From: Ahaetulla prasina
Lineage: Eukaryota; Chordata; Lepidosauria; Squamata; Colubridae
DNA length: 64,000 nucleotides
Assembly (NCBI RefSeq): GCF_028640845.1
Contig: NC_080541.1
Span: 158,666,502-158,730,501 of the forward strand
Direction: 5' to 3'
Numbering within the stretch: position 1 is the first letter of the stretch; every line of letters begins with the position of its first letter. Below the pieces are notes generated by a model. That model was not told the origin of the DNA. It saw only the letters and a list, made by a program, of their open reading frames with translations, and ran no database searches. A program made the translations under genes and the position numbers. This document shows positions 1 to 11,401 of this stretch, piece after piece.

Positions 1-52
1 ATACATCTTTCTGGGTTGCAATCAAGCCAAATGACATACATGCCCAGCTTTT

Positions 53-93
<41 letters not shown>
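53..93. repeat. (TTG)n microsatellite
   Basis: Uninterrupted TTG trinucleotide run of about 13 units. Nothing suggests it is the tail of a recognisable element. Confidence 0.95.
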
Positions 94-1023
94 CCACTAG
101 ATGAGGTGCAGATTAATGCATCTGTATTCTAGATAGATAAAGTCACTCTAGTGTTGGAACTCCTGGCGTATTGAGTAAGTGCAGTTTTTTTGGCAGCCTA
201 TAGTGATTTGTTAATGTTTTATGCTGAGATTCCTTCTTATTTCCAGTCAGGCCAAAACACTCCCAGAAAGACCTCATCTTCATATCCTGCTAACTGTGAT
301 ACTTCGTGTCTTACTAACTGTGGTGAAAAGCTCAACGAACATTTTTAAAGGATAAATTAGCTTGGTTACCTCCTCACACTATTCTGAAGGTACTTTAAAT
401 TCACGATTAGCTGTTGCAGTTTAAAAGAACACTCTTGTCTTTTCCTGGTGTAAAAATGACCTTATTGACAATTCTGAGAATGAAAATCTTTTCCATTCCC
501 CTCAGACCCCAAAGCTGCTATAGAGACCGCCATCCTTGGCCATCCTAGCTTGGATTTGTTTATTTACCATACCCAAATGAATCTGTTTGTAATTCCTGAC
601 TTGTCCATTCTGAAGTGCTCATGAGTGCTCATGAAGTCTCAAGTTCATTGTTTTTTGAAAGAGCCCTGTTTCTTGAAGACAGGGTTAGAAGTCTTCTGAA
701 TGGCCACTAGATAATGATTTTAAAAAGTCAACTAGTATTCCGTCAAGACAAAACTATCCCACTAGGTCAATTTAAGCAGGGAAAGAGCTAAGCTCTGTTA
801 GCTGTACGCTGCTGGTACTTTTCAAAATATTAGAGCATTCCAAGTTTTTGACTGCTTCTACCAAGGAAAAGATTCACATGGCCCTACTTTATCCTGCTTT
901 TATTACTTTCTTGAGGAGGATGGCACAAAAGTTGCCACAATTGTTAAACTACTCCTGGACGTGTTTTCAAACTTGCAAGATTCTGCTAATGTAACTTTTC
1001 AATAAAATAGAATTGGTTTATCC
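94..1023. other. Unassigned AT-rich sequence
   Basis: No long open frame, no splice-flanked open stretch and no repeat family that I recognise. A short direct repeat (gtgctcatga) occurs near 618-632. Confidence 0.5.
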
Positions 1024-1027
1024 ATTC

Positions 1028-1197
1028 CAGCTGAGTTGCCTGATCATCAGAGGCTTTTAAAAGCCAAAGTGGTTGTACAAAAAATGCTTTTAAAAGTAAA
1101 AAAAAAAAAAGTTGGCCATGCCCACCCAGTCACATTAACCCCACCACCACCAAGCCACGCCCACAGAACTGGTAGTAACAAATTTTACATTTCACCA
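1028..1197 (+). mobile_element. hAT-type element, partial copy
   Basis: This segment resembles the interior and right end of the 41817-42922 element. Both have a stretch with cctgatcatcagaggcttt or a variant, runs of A and T, then the ccacgcccacagaactgg block and a terminus ending in atttcacc. The last bases of the terminus and the whole left end are missing, so it is a truncated copy. The short open frame across it is not a gene. Confidence 0.55.
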
Positions 1198-2450
1198 TTC
1201 CTTTTTTCCCAGCTCAAGGACCAGAGAAATCAGAAGAACAGTCCTATCATACTATCTATTCTGCTGCTGGAGGAGGTTTGGACAGATCTCTGAAGATTAT
1301 TACAATGTAATAATTTATTGGGGAAATAGCAATGAAAGAAACCCAAAACTGACCATTGAAGCTGGCAATCTATCATACAAATGACCATATATACAGAATA
1401 TTGAAAACAGTATTGTTGAAAATATATTTTAAAATGCAATATTTTGACTAGAGGCAGAAGTTGTGAATTCCTGCAACATAGGATCAACACTGGTTCAAAT
1501 GTTTCTCTTTTCTACAAAGGAATAAAATCTTGCTTCTGTCATCACTTCAAGAAAGAAAATTTTCCCCCACCCTCCAATTATTTCTTCACCAGAGCCAACA
1601 TTTTTGAAAACTCGCAAGTAGGAGAGAGAAGGCGGAGGGGGCAAGGAAGAAGACTGGAATCTTTTCAGGAAAACCAAACAGCGTAGACACTTATTTTTCT
1701 GAGATAGGCAAGGCTTCCCACCCCCCAAAGCTAAAGAAAAAGAAAAGACATAAATTTCAAATTAATGTGACGTAATTAGCCCACAGACGAAGAGCTGAAC
1801 ACGTTTAGTATGGCTTGCACGTACTTTAGATGATTTTTAGAAATCCCTGCATTGTCAGCAAAAATGAGAGTTTATTGCTGGATCTAAAGGTTTCGTTTTT
1901 CTTTCTTTTTATTAATGACAAACCACCAACTGGTAAGGCCAACAAAAACGTTCAAGTTAATAAAGTCTGTCAGTGCAATAATAAAAAGAAGAAGAAGCTG
2001 AAATGCCCTGGGTTCTCAAAAGTTCAGGCTGGTGCAGGGCTCTGCTGTTCTCACATTCATGCCTACTATCAAAAGTGTGAATGTGTGTCAAGAATGCTGT
2101 AAAGCTGAATGTCTAACAATAAGAGCATTTCCTAGCTTTCTATGTAAAATTAAAGCTGCCTCCATATGGCCACCTGGACGCAGAATGTTACACAGTTTTG
2201 CACAAACTCCCAGTGGAAAAGTTTAGAATCTGTTTCTTAAATCCATTATGCACCTGGGGAACAAAACAAAACAGATACGAAACAAACAGAAGCCTTGCCT
2301 GTGCTGTGAAAATACAAGTTGTTTTCTTGGCAAGGTATGTGGGAAAAGATTTTGACCTTTTCGTGCTTATAGACGCTCGATATCAAAAGTACAGACAATT
2401 AAAATGTATTTAAAATTTGAATTCAATTTCATTTAAAAATAATTTAAAAT
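1198..2450. other. Unassigned sequence
   Basis: Several short open frames on both strands overlap one another and show no protein-like composition or known motif. No repeat family recognised. Confidence 0.4.
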
Positions 2451-2520
2451 GCATGCTGGCAGGGGAATTCCGGGAGTTGAAGTCCATTCCTCTTAAAGTT
2501 GCTAAGTTTGAAAAATGTTG
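2451..2520. mobile_element. Half of a hAT foldback element (degraded)
   Basis: Contains the gggagttgaagtcca core followed by cttaaagttgctaag. This is one arm of the palindromic family seen intact at 6119-6224 and 43427-43525. The other arm and the terminal CAG are not clear. Confidence 0.5.
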
Positions 2521-4138
2521 CGCTAAATCACTAGAGGGCAAGTGCATTCTGAACTGTAGTTCCCAGCATCTGCAGGGGTAGGTAGATCATACTGTAGAAG
2601 CCTAACAATGAATTAGATATTTTGGATAGTTTCAGATTTGTCTTCCAAGCAGTGAAAACAGACATTCTGATATCATCATGAATTTGTATTTGCAGCTGCT
2701 AGGCAATGAAGCTAGTGTGACAATGGCAAGAATTAGATGTTGCTTTCCCCATCTATTCCAATCTCATTGACTTTACCTAGTGTAATTTCTTAGCTTTGCC
2801 TATAGGGGGCACTCTCTTCTGCCCCACTGGTCACAGTCACTACTTCTTCCCCATTGGGGCACAAAGCTGAATAAGGAGTATGTGCATTTGGCTGCTGTAT
2901 AAATTATTGAGGCTAAACAATTGAAAATTGAATAATTGTAGACGTGCTAATTGTCCTGTGTGTTATACACTGAGAATCATTATGTTTTCAAAAATCAACA
3001 CAATACTTGCAAATAGTATTGCTAAGTGTTTGACACTTAGTGATTATAGTTCAGGCAACAGAACATAAGTGTGGAATCCATACACAAACCGTTTATAGAA
3101 TCGATATCTCCTCTTCCTCCCTGAATTAGTCATCCCAGTGGCCTAAGAAAGAAATGCATCTCAGTACATATTTTCTACCTTTGTAGATGCACAAACCAAA
3201 GTCCCAGGATGATCACTGGATTTTTTTAAAAGAACAATGTTATTCTCTATCACTTTCTCAACATTATTAATTTCTTTTTTAAAATCTCCATTGTTGTGAA
3301 ATTCAACCTTTTTATTCCAAATAGATAATTTTGCATTTTACTTTCTATGCATTGACATGACATTGATGTGCATCAATAAATTCATCAAAATGTGCGCACA
3401 CCTGCACATACACTAGATATGTGCAGGTGTGTGCACATTTTGATGAATTTAGATATAACTAGATATAATGTCAATTATACCCACAGAAACAAGGAAGAAC
3501 CCATGACTACATTCTGAAGTATTTTTCAGTAATGTGGACCAAACTCATACTCAGACAAGTGTAAACTCAGTCTCTTAGGGTTAATTATTTTTCAATGCTA
3601 AACAATTTACCATTGTTATATCCTGTTAGTGAAGTGTAAACAAGTTATAATTCGATGTACCAGCCAGGTTTAATAAATGTAAATTTCTTGCTACAGCAGT
3701 TATACAGATTTAATACGGATGCATACTAATTTGAGGTGGCATTAAAGGAAATAATATGCTTCAAACAATAACAACTTTACCCAAAAGCATCAAAACTTTA
3801 TAAATACAATATACTGTAAAGAATGCCCTGTATCTAAAGATAGACAAGGGAGAAAATAATACAATTCAGATGGCAAATCAGTGTTGAAATGAGACAATCA
3901 ACTAACCTCAGATCATTTAACTTTGATCATTGGATCAAGAACAGATCATAGTTGTATTTAAGACTTTAAACAGCCAACTAATTTTGAATTCAAGTTAAAA
4001 AAAAATCCCATCTACTCATCTGCAGGACTTGTATGATGCCTGGAGAAGATGTGACTTCTTTTAAGAGTTACTGCCAGGTGCTTTGTTCTTGCCTCCAGAT
4101 CTTGAAATCATATCTTTAGGATTGCACAGTCTTAATAT
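2521..4138. other. Unassigned AT-rich sequence with one hairpin
   Basis: No gene or named repeat recognised apart from the hairpin listed separately at 3378-3450. Long open frames are absent. Confidence 0.45.
3378..3450. repeat. Near-perfect inverted repeat
   Basis: Two 32-base arms (3378-3409 and 3419-3450) are inverted copies with one mismatch and a 9-base spacer. The arms include a tgtgcaggtgtg-like core. Such a structure could extrude as a hairpin. No target duplication is obvious and no family is recognised. Confidence 0.85.
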
Positions 4139-4979
4139 GTTGTTGTTGTTAGTTGTGAAGTCATGTCCAACCCATCGCAACCCCATGGACAACATTCCTC
4201 CAGGCCTTCCTGTCCTCTATCATCCTCTGGAGTCCATTTAAGCTCATGCCTACTGCTTCAGTGATCTCATCCAGCCACCTCATTCTCTGTTGTCCCTTTC
4301 TTCTTTTGTCCTCAATCTTTCCTAGCATTAGGCTCTTCTCCAGTGAGTCCTTCCATCTCATTAGGTGACCAAAGTATTTGACTTTCATCTTCAGGATGTG
4401 GCCTTCTAAAGAGCAGTCAGGGTTTATCTCCTCTAGGACTGACCAGTTTGATTGCCTTGCAGTCCAAGGGACTCAAAGGAATCTTCTCTAGCACCATAGT
4501 TCAAAGGCCTCAATTCTTTGGCTCTCAGCCTTTCTTATGGTCCAACTTTCACAGCCATACATTGCAACTGGGAAAACCATGACTATACCCACTTTTGTTG
4601 TCAGGGTGATGTCTCTGGTTTTTAGTATGCTGTCTAGATTTGCCATAGCTTTCCTCCCCAGGAGCAAGCATCTTTTAATTTCTTGGCTTTAGTCCCCATC
4701 TTGGAGCCCAGGAAAATAAAATCTGTCACTACCTCCATTTCTTCTGCATCTATTTGCCAGGAATTGAGAGGGCCAGATGTCATGATCTTAGTTTTCTTAA
4801 TGTTGAGTTTCAAGACAACTTTTGCACTCTCCTTCTTCACTCACATCAAGAGACCCTTTAGTTCCTCTTTACTTCCTGCCATTAAAGTGGTATCATCGGC
4901 CATATCTGAGGTTGTTGATATTTCTCCCAGTAATCTTAATTCAGCTTTTGATTCATCTAGCCCTGCCTTACAGATCTAA
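4139..4979 (-). mobile_element. RTE-BovB LINE, 5'-truncated 3' end
   Basis: Reading the minus strand gives the end of a BovB reverse transcriptase polyprotein. A MADDTT stretch replaces the usual YADD box near 4905. It is followed by KLNIKKTKIM and SWQIDAEEMEVVTDFIFLGSK (4634-4840). The typical C-terminus KVKYFGHLMR, SLEKSLMLGKIE and RRKGQQRMRWLDEITE lies at 4161-4388, with an ending close to AWRNVVHGVA. The 3' end stops at a TTG run (4139-4148), the kind of short tail BovB elements have. The frame is broken several times, and everything 5' of the RT palm is missing. BovB is well known for horizontal transfer involving squamates and ruminants; nothing here dates this copy. Confidence 0.93.
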
Positions 4980-5914
4980 TAATCCAGTGTGTTTGCTGTG
5001 CAGAAACACATAAGCACAGTATAACTATTACAATCTGGTAACCCTCAAAAATAAAGTCTGTTATGAACATATTGAGATGGGCACGATAGCTAAATGTAAG
5101 CACTTTTGAGAGGTTTATTAGGAGTGCAAGCAATGAATTAACTAGAAGAAGGGGGGAAAAACCCCTAGGTTTTTCCTAAGAAGAAGATGCCATCAAGTGG
5201 GCTGTCAAACTGATACTTGTTTGACTACTTACTGTCCTTGTTTAGACACTTTCTTCAGTGGTCCTATGGTAACTCATTATTTTGGACAGCAATGCACTTA
5301 AAAATGATACTGTCACTGAATGGTAAACCCACTAATTAGCCATCACTGTCAAGTGGATTCCACTAAGTGTCATTTGGCCAAGGTTGCGTGTTACTGGAAG
5401 CTACAACAAATTCACTGGCCATTATGTTGGCAGGTTGGAAAAATACAGACTCATGACTTTGTGCCACTAGTTAGGTTCTGATTGCTTTATTCTTGGCCAA
5501 CTCTTGATGGATTTTTTTTTTTCCTTCAGAGGAGGAAGTAGATTTACTATAGCCCTGTCATTTTTGCTGATCCTTTCTGGTAGGCGAAATGCAATTTTTG
5601 AACTTCTATCAAGTATGAGGAATATGATTGTTTTCCAGGATCTCACAAAAAAGGTAGTAGAGAAGCCAAATATTATCTACTTCTGTCTAACTGATCTAAC
5701 TAATATTTAATGGATAGCATTGGTTTTTTGCAGGTAAAATATTGTCAAAATAATTTGCCTAATATTGGACTATGGTTACATACATTAAAAAAAAAATATC
5801 CCTCAACATTCATAGACTAGCAAGCACCAAGACACAGGCACCATCAACACAAATACCAATATTTGTAGATTACCCCTATAAGAGAATATTTTTAGCTCAG
5901 ATTTGAACTGTGAG
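4980..5914. other. Unassigned AT-rich sequence
   Basis: No recognisable gene or repeat. The short open frame at 5504-5710 has low-complexity composition and no motif. Confidence 0.4.
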
Positions 5915-6010
5915 GTCATTGGTTCTCTTAGAGCGTGGTTGCTTTCTTGAAAACTTTTCATTACCCAACTAGCTAACATCATCAGTTCATTGATGAGATT
6001 ATCTCTCGGA
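5915..6010 (-). mobile_element. Penelope-like terminal repeat fragment (tentative)
   Basis: The segment contains ttcattacccaactagctaa and acatcatcag. I recognise this as part of a common squamate repeat that I associate with Penelope-like element termini. On the minus strand it holds the hammerhead-like core listed next. No coding part is attached. Family assignment is tentative. Confidence 0.4.
5954..5985 (-). ncRNA. Hammerhead-ribozyme-like core
   Basis: On the minus strand a CTGATGA box (5985-5979) and a GAAA box (5959-5956) flank a possible stem II, TTAGC against GGTAA, with one G-G mismatch. Hammerhead motifs are known in terminal repeats of Penelope-like elements. Helices I and III and the cleavage site cannot be confirmed by eye, so this is only a candidate and is likely inactive in this copy. 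Confidence 0.3.
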
Positions 6011-6118
6011 CAGTTTTTGAGCGTGAACAGGGACCTTGATTGTACATATACTTCTTTTTTTCATTTTGCTGAGGTAAAGAACACATCAAAGATTGGGATA
6101 AAACAGGGACATCTATAG

Positions 6119-6224
6119 CAGGGGTCTCCCAACCTTGGTCCCTTTAAGACTTGTGGACTTCAACTCCACAACTCTGGGAGTTGAAGTCCACAAGTCTTAA
6201 AGGGACCAAGGTTGGAGACCCCTG
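6119..6224. mobile_element. hAT foldback MITE with perfect 8-bp target duplication
   Basis: A 106-bp element starting CAGGGGTCTCCC and ending in GGAGACCCCTG. Its two halves are almost perfect inverted copies meeting near acaactctgg. It is flanked by identical 8-bp duplications, atctatag, at 6111-6118 and 6225-6232. The duplication length and CAG...CTG ends fit the hAT superfamily. It carries no coding sequence, so transposase would have to come from elsewhere. Confidence 0.93.
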
Positions 6225-6391
6225 ATCTATAGGGTGCAGATAAAAAAAAACCAAATAATGATCACTCTTGCTTATTCCTATCCCTTGTTATGTGTTTGTT
6301 TTAACTTAGAATGGACATTATTCCATTCTCCCCTTTCCATCTGAAAAAAAAAATCAAAATTGCCCATTTTTCTGAAAAAAAATAAAAATAA

Positions 6392-6392
6392 A

Positions 6393-6439
<47 letters not shown>

Positions 6440-6450
6440 CACACACACAC
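6392..6450. repeat. (TA)n(CA)n compound microsatellite
   Basis: A short TA run passes into a CA run of over 20 units with one interruption. Open frames across it are artefacts. Confidence 0.95.
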
Positions 6451-7730
6451 CTGCAAGGGGATGATGAGATTATAACTGCAGCTAACAGGGCAGTTATGCT
6501 TTTCTTTTCTAGAATAAAAGAAAGCTTATTATAGTTATTAGGAAGTCCTTGTATAGATTTGCTCCACTGAATGGACCTGAAAGCTATGGACAGGCGAGGT
6601 CTCACAGATTCTATTGCATACAGCTTCAGCGTTGCTAAAATTGCCATCACTTTCATCTACCAAACGAAGAAAAAAAAGAGAGAGAGGTATTTGGAGGCAG
6701 GATTTTATGCCTGAAAGAAAACAGATTGTTCTAACGTCAAGCTTCTATAAACATATTTTTACAGCATTTCTCTGCCTACCTTTTTGTTGGGAATGCCATA
6801 TTCATTATCTTCTTTTTGCAGCCCTGTATCTGCCAATATTGTTAATAATTGCCTTGCCCTGCTTTCCTAGTAAGTAAAGAAAATGAAAATAGAGAGAGGG
6901 AGGGAGGGAGGGAAGACTATTACTGTAGGCGTCCGAAAGATTTTATGTGTTTTTAAAACATTCAAATCCCAGACCTAATATTATGGGCTCTTTAAAGATA
7001 GTGATAGAAAGCAAAAGGCGATTACAGCATAATCTCGCCTGTCTTTACCAATGTTTCCAGCTTTATTCCTCCAATCTAAAATTTCAATACTTTGATATTC
7101 TCAACCTGTAGAATTGGGCAACTCAGTTGACAGAGGATGGCTTTGAAAAATACAAGTTATAATGCCTTTTCCTCTTTTCTCTTTTATTTAAATGCTACCT
7201 CACACTTTTTATTTTCATGATGTGTACATATTTTCTGTACACTTCATCTTGCTAGTAAGAATGCCTGGAGGGCTTTCGTTTTTACTGCTGGTGGAACAAA
7301 GCACTGTTTGCATCCCCCCCCCCCGTCTAATTTATTTGATGCTAAAATGCTGCGGCTTATTTTTATAAAGAAAACTTAAAAGAAAATTAAACGCGTTAAA
7401 GCAGATATAAACTTGTTGGATTTTTATTTTTACCTCCGTCTTTCTGCAACAAAGCAATTAACAGAGCCTGCCTATCCAGCATGATGGGTGACACTTTCAA
7501 TACATAAAGAAATGCAGGCGCAGCAAACCTAAATTACCTTTGGTAAGAAACAATGGGGAGCTATCTCTCATGGCTTAATAAGCAACAGAGGTTTTTATAG
7601 AATTAACATGAAGATTCAAAAGGCTTTTTATTTATGACTTGCTAAAAGTTCTGCAAATTTTGGAGGAGGAGTAATAAAACAACACTTGATGTTTTGAGAG
7701 CAATTTGTGCCAAGGAACATCATCTGAAAC
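6451..7730. other. Repeat-poor sequence
   Basis: Apart from a short GGGA run near 6894-6912 and a C run at 7314-7324, this stretch has no repeat that I recognise and no coding exon. Parts of it (about 6950-7060 and 7370-7680) are rich in ATTA-like and CAATTA-like words, as in many conserved non-coding elements. That is only an impression from composition. Confidence 0.35.
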
Positions 7731-7732
7731 AT

Positions 7733-7815
<83 letters not shown>

Positions 7816-7816
7816 T
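7731..7816. repeat. (ATTT)n microsatellite
   Basis: About 21 ATTT units without interruption. It adjoins the LTR-like segment at 7816-8519. Confidence 0.95.
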
Positions 7817-8519
7817 GCTGTCCCCTCAACCTCTCTCACACACAACCCTGAATTAATATTCCCCAGAAATTCCCTTTGCCAACAAACAGAGCGCCCTGAA
7901 GGAGTTCAAGGCAAGGCAAGTACACTATGTCAAGACAAGTCCATAAAACCAAGGCAAGTCCACAAGAGAAAGGGTAAGTCCAAGAAGCAGGGCCAAGTTC
8001 ACAAAGTCAAAGTAAATCAACGGGACAGAGACCAATTCTAGAATCCATGAAATATGATCTTATCCAAGACAAGAATCATGAAAACAGGAGCACACACAGC
8101 CAGGAAACTGACACATTGTTACGAGCATAGTTCCCCTCCTGCTGTGCTAAATAGCCAGCTTCTAATGCTGTCTTGTACGTAGTCAGGCTAATCTCCGTTG
8201 CTCCTGTCTTTTCTCCACCCTATGTGATCTCGGATCAGGTGAAAAAGCCAGTTCATCCTTCCTGACAGTATGCAGTTACAAGCTCTACCCACCTAAGGTC
8301 GCAGGTTTGTTATGCTGCAGTTGTGACTCAACTGTCCCACTCTCAGCTGGCTGCTCATCTAGTCAGTTTTTCTATAGCTGCTCCACCTCTCTTGGACTCG
8401 CAGCCCCTTACTTGGAGCCATAGGCCACCTCCGTTCCTGCAGTCCGTGGGACTGGCTCATCATCTTCCAAACTAACATCTGGAGGGGTGTCTTGGAAAGT
8501 GTCCAAAGGAGCCATCACA
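7816..8519 (-). mobile_element. Possible LTR or unclassified interspersed repeat
   Basis: Moderately GC-rich sequence unlike its AT-rich surroundings. On the minus strand it begins TGTGATGG and ends near GGACAGCA, so it has TG...CA ends like an LTR. It contains repeated ggcaagtcc-like words (about 7910-7990). No matching target duplication is visible, because the left flank is an expanded ATTT tract. No protein-coding part was recognised. Confidence 0.35.
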
Positions 8520-9176
8520 TCATATTTCTTAAACACCCATCTGCTTTTGAGTGGTGTGCTATATAAATAAACTTAATATTAAAATCAGAATTAATTTAAG
8601 ATTAAATTAATTTAAATTATAAAAATAACCTAAAATTTCAAAAGATGAAAAATCCCAAGATTGTGGGTTAGGAGTTGTTAGCCCAGAAAGGAGAGTGGTT
8701 CGTAAGGGCCAGCCAGACACAGGTCTCGGTGTCTCCCATGCAAGGCTGCACATCCAAGTTTTGACCCCTTTGTGGAAGGCCAGAAGATTTGAGGGCTTTT
8801 CGCACCTCTCAGGGTAGGATGTTGCATAATGCAGTGGAAACCCTCTTCCTTAATCCCACCAGTCAAAATTCTTTGAAATAAGTGGAACTCTTTCATTCTT
8901 TTCAAAAAAGTTCACTTGCATGTCCCAATATTTATTTCATTACGTTTGCATAGCAATTTGGTCCTGAAGCTATTATTCCTTCAACTATGATTTTTGGCAG
9001 ACAAAGTTGCATTCCCATCATGAAAATGCACCTACAGAGAGATGTGGAGTAACATATGAGGGTCTACCAAGGATTTAGGATCCTTTCTGATACAACATAT
9101 CAGCTAGAGTACAACTTGCATCTATAACTTAAGCAAAGGGTTTCTGTGAGAAGTTTAACTACACAAAGACTACACA
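8520..9176. other. Unassigned AT-rich sequence
   Basis: No recognisable gene or repeat. One short minus-strand open frame (8678-8905) lacks any motif. Confidence 0.4.
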
Positions 9177-9287
9177 AATTTCCTATCCATTTATTCACTT
9201 TCTTGGTGGTTTCTAAGAATTCCAAAATCAGTCAGATTTTGGAACTCTAAGAAACCACCAAGAAAGTGAATAAATGGATATGAAATT
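9177..9287. repeat. Long inverted repeat (hairpin)
   Basis: Two 53-base arms (9177-9229 and 9235-9287) are inverted copies with about three mismatches around a 5-base loop. The arms contain cactttcttggtggtttct and its complement. No terminal CAG, TA or other signature identifies a transposon family, and no target duplication is seen. Confidence 0.88.
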
Positions 9288-10826
9288 GTTAAGAAATTTT
9301 TCAAGGACTTCCTCATTCATTTGTGTTAGCTATCTCTGTCCTTTCCCCCTGAAATCAGTGGTAATTTGTAAGTGGACACAGAGCTTAACATACACAACAC
9401 ACATACACATCTACAATGTTATGAAATCAAAGGCAAACATAGAGCTGTCTATCTAATATGCACACAAAAAAAAAGAAAATAACCATGATGGTTTGGGGAA
9501 TGAAACACTTATTTTACTTTTGAAGCCAATGATAAAACAACTTTGCTCACCTTGACCATAAAATATATCCAATTACAGTGAGGCCTACGATATATCTATA
9601 TAATCCAAGGACATATGCCAAAAGAGTGTATAGACTCAGATCACTTTTATAATGGACATATTGTAAAAATATGTAGGCATATTCTTTTTAATTAAGTTAA
9701 AAACAAACCATTTATGTATAATGAATTTGGCCCAATGGGCGTTCCTATATACTGAGAGGCAATGCAACGGAGTGATTAGATGGATCTAAGACAATTTAAA
9801 TCTGGTTTCAAATTCTTTGTCAGAATCTAATTTATTTTAGCAAAGATTGTTACTTTATGTAGCAAAGATCAGGTTTGAGGATAATCAGAAGAAACTATGA
9901 GTCTTTTATTGTATGCGTACAGAAAGGAGAGATAAAAATATTGAAATAAAATAATTTTATGGTGAACTGCAGCTAATTATGAAACATATAATATAAATGA
10001 ATTTTATAAGGATACCTCCCAATATTGAAGTGGAAAGATAAACTATACATACACTCCTTAATATTCAGCAATGAGTAGAACAATAAGAGATTATCTGTAT
10101 TAATAATGCTGATAACGTAACTGTCTGTCTTTCTTTAATCAACACGAACTAATTTCATCTTTTTGTGCCAAGTTTCTATAAAGTTATTTTGTAATAACTA
10201 CTGTAAATTACAGCAGTTATTAAGTACAGATTAGAATTCTGAATATTTTGGAATAATTTTGCATCATGTTAAACATATACATTTAATTAGATCTACAAGC
10301 TTATGGAAAGCTTATACAAGGTACATTTTAGTAGCTCTATTAATTGTAATCTTTGGTTAAATTGAGCTTTGAAACTGAATGAGAGTTTCTTAAATTCATA
10401 CACAAACTCTTAGTAAAAAGAATATTGATTATGCTATACAGGCTGTAATATATGTCTGATAACTGATACATTTTCATCATCACCAACGGCTATTGTTAAA
10501 ATAACACAGTGTATGTCAATCAATCTTGTGATGCTGGCTGTCATGACATTTGGTGCATTTGTCTTTATTAGAAATTCCTTGCCCCTCACACCTTTGGTAT
10601 TGTTTTTATTTTTCAATAATAGAAACAAAGCATGCTGGGAAGAAAAAGGGAAGAATACAATGGAATTGATCAGTTTCAAAATTGCAGTTGAGTGTTCCCA
10701 CTGTCAGAAATTTAGAAAGGTTCCTTTAAAAACACTATGGGATAAAAATTGTTCAAAATCTACTGGACATGTATAATTCAGTCACTTGGTGATTGCTCAA
10801 GATGTATAATCTTGAGGGGCCTTTAG
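9288..10826. other. Unassigned AT-rich sequence
   Basis: No gene or known repeat recognised. Open frames are short and occur on both strands at the same place (10434-10776). Confidence 0.4.
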
Positions 10827-11091
10827 GGGCCGGAATAGCTCAGGCTGTTAAGAAGCCTGTTATTAGAACACAGTAGCCTGCAATTACTGCAGGTTCAAGC
10901 CCGGCCCAAGGTTGACTCAGCCTTTCATCTTTTATAAGGTAGGTAAAATGAGGACCCAGATTGTTGGGGGGGCAATAAGTTGACTTTGTAAAAAATATAC
11001 AAATAGAATGAGACTATTGCCTTATACACTGTAAGCCGCCCTGAGTCTTCGGAGAAGGGCGGGATATAAATGTAAACAAAAAAAAAAAAAA
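10827..11091 (+). mobile_element. tRNA-derived SINE with L2-type 3' tail
   Basis: The 5' part looks like a tRNA gene: an A-box-like tagctcaggctg near 10836 and a B-box-like ggttcaagccc at 10892-10902. The body then has the conserved aaaatgaggacccag block. The 3' end has ccgccctgagtcttcgg and agaagggcgg at 11036-11062, followed by an A-rich tail. That terminal hairpin is nearly the same as in the L2 LINE 3' ends at 22811, 26447, 28200 and 45910. This SINE is therefore likely copied by L2 machinery. A hAT element is inserted directly after its tail. Confidence 0.88.
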
Positions 11092-11100
11092 GCTATAGAG

Positions 11101-11393
11101 CCGTGGTGGCGAACCTATGGCATTGTGCCACAGGTGGCACACAGCATCCTTTCTGTGGCTACCTAAGCCGTCACACTAATTCAGCTCTACCGTGTCTGCA
11201 CATGCCAGCTGGTCGTTGGGTCTCTGCAGAGCATGTTCAGTGGGTGAGGCACGTGTGGGGGGGCATGTGCGCATGCATGGGGGCGGGACACGTGTGGGGG
11301 GTACATGCACATTGCATTTTGGGGGTTCGGGCACACGTGCACATTCACGCACTCGCGCACTTTGGGCACTCGGTCCAGAAAAGGCCATCACTG
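11101..11393. mobile_element. hAT-type MITE with near-perfect 8-bp target duplication
   Basis: A 293-bp element with termini CCGTGGTGGCGAACCTATGG and GGCCATCACTG. It is flanked by ctatagag (11093-11100) and ctatagaa (11394-11401), matching at 7 of 8 positions. The GC-rich interior has CACGTG-like words and yields overlapping spurious open frames on both strands. Related copies are at 14669-14976 and 63345-63809. Confidence 0.85.
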
Positions 11394-11401
11394 CTATAGA
11401 A

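Noticed and set aside
7694..8041. 115-codon open frame with a FIYLFIYL run
   Set aside because: Its first half is the ATTT microsatellite and the rest is an unclassified repeat.
10836..10902. Possible functional tRNA gene
   Set aside because: The A- and B-box-like words belong to the head of a SINE that continues into an L2-type tail. The cloverleaf is not intact.
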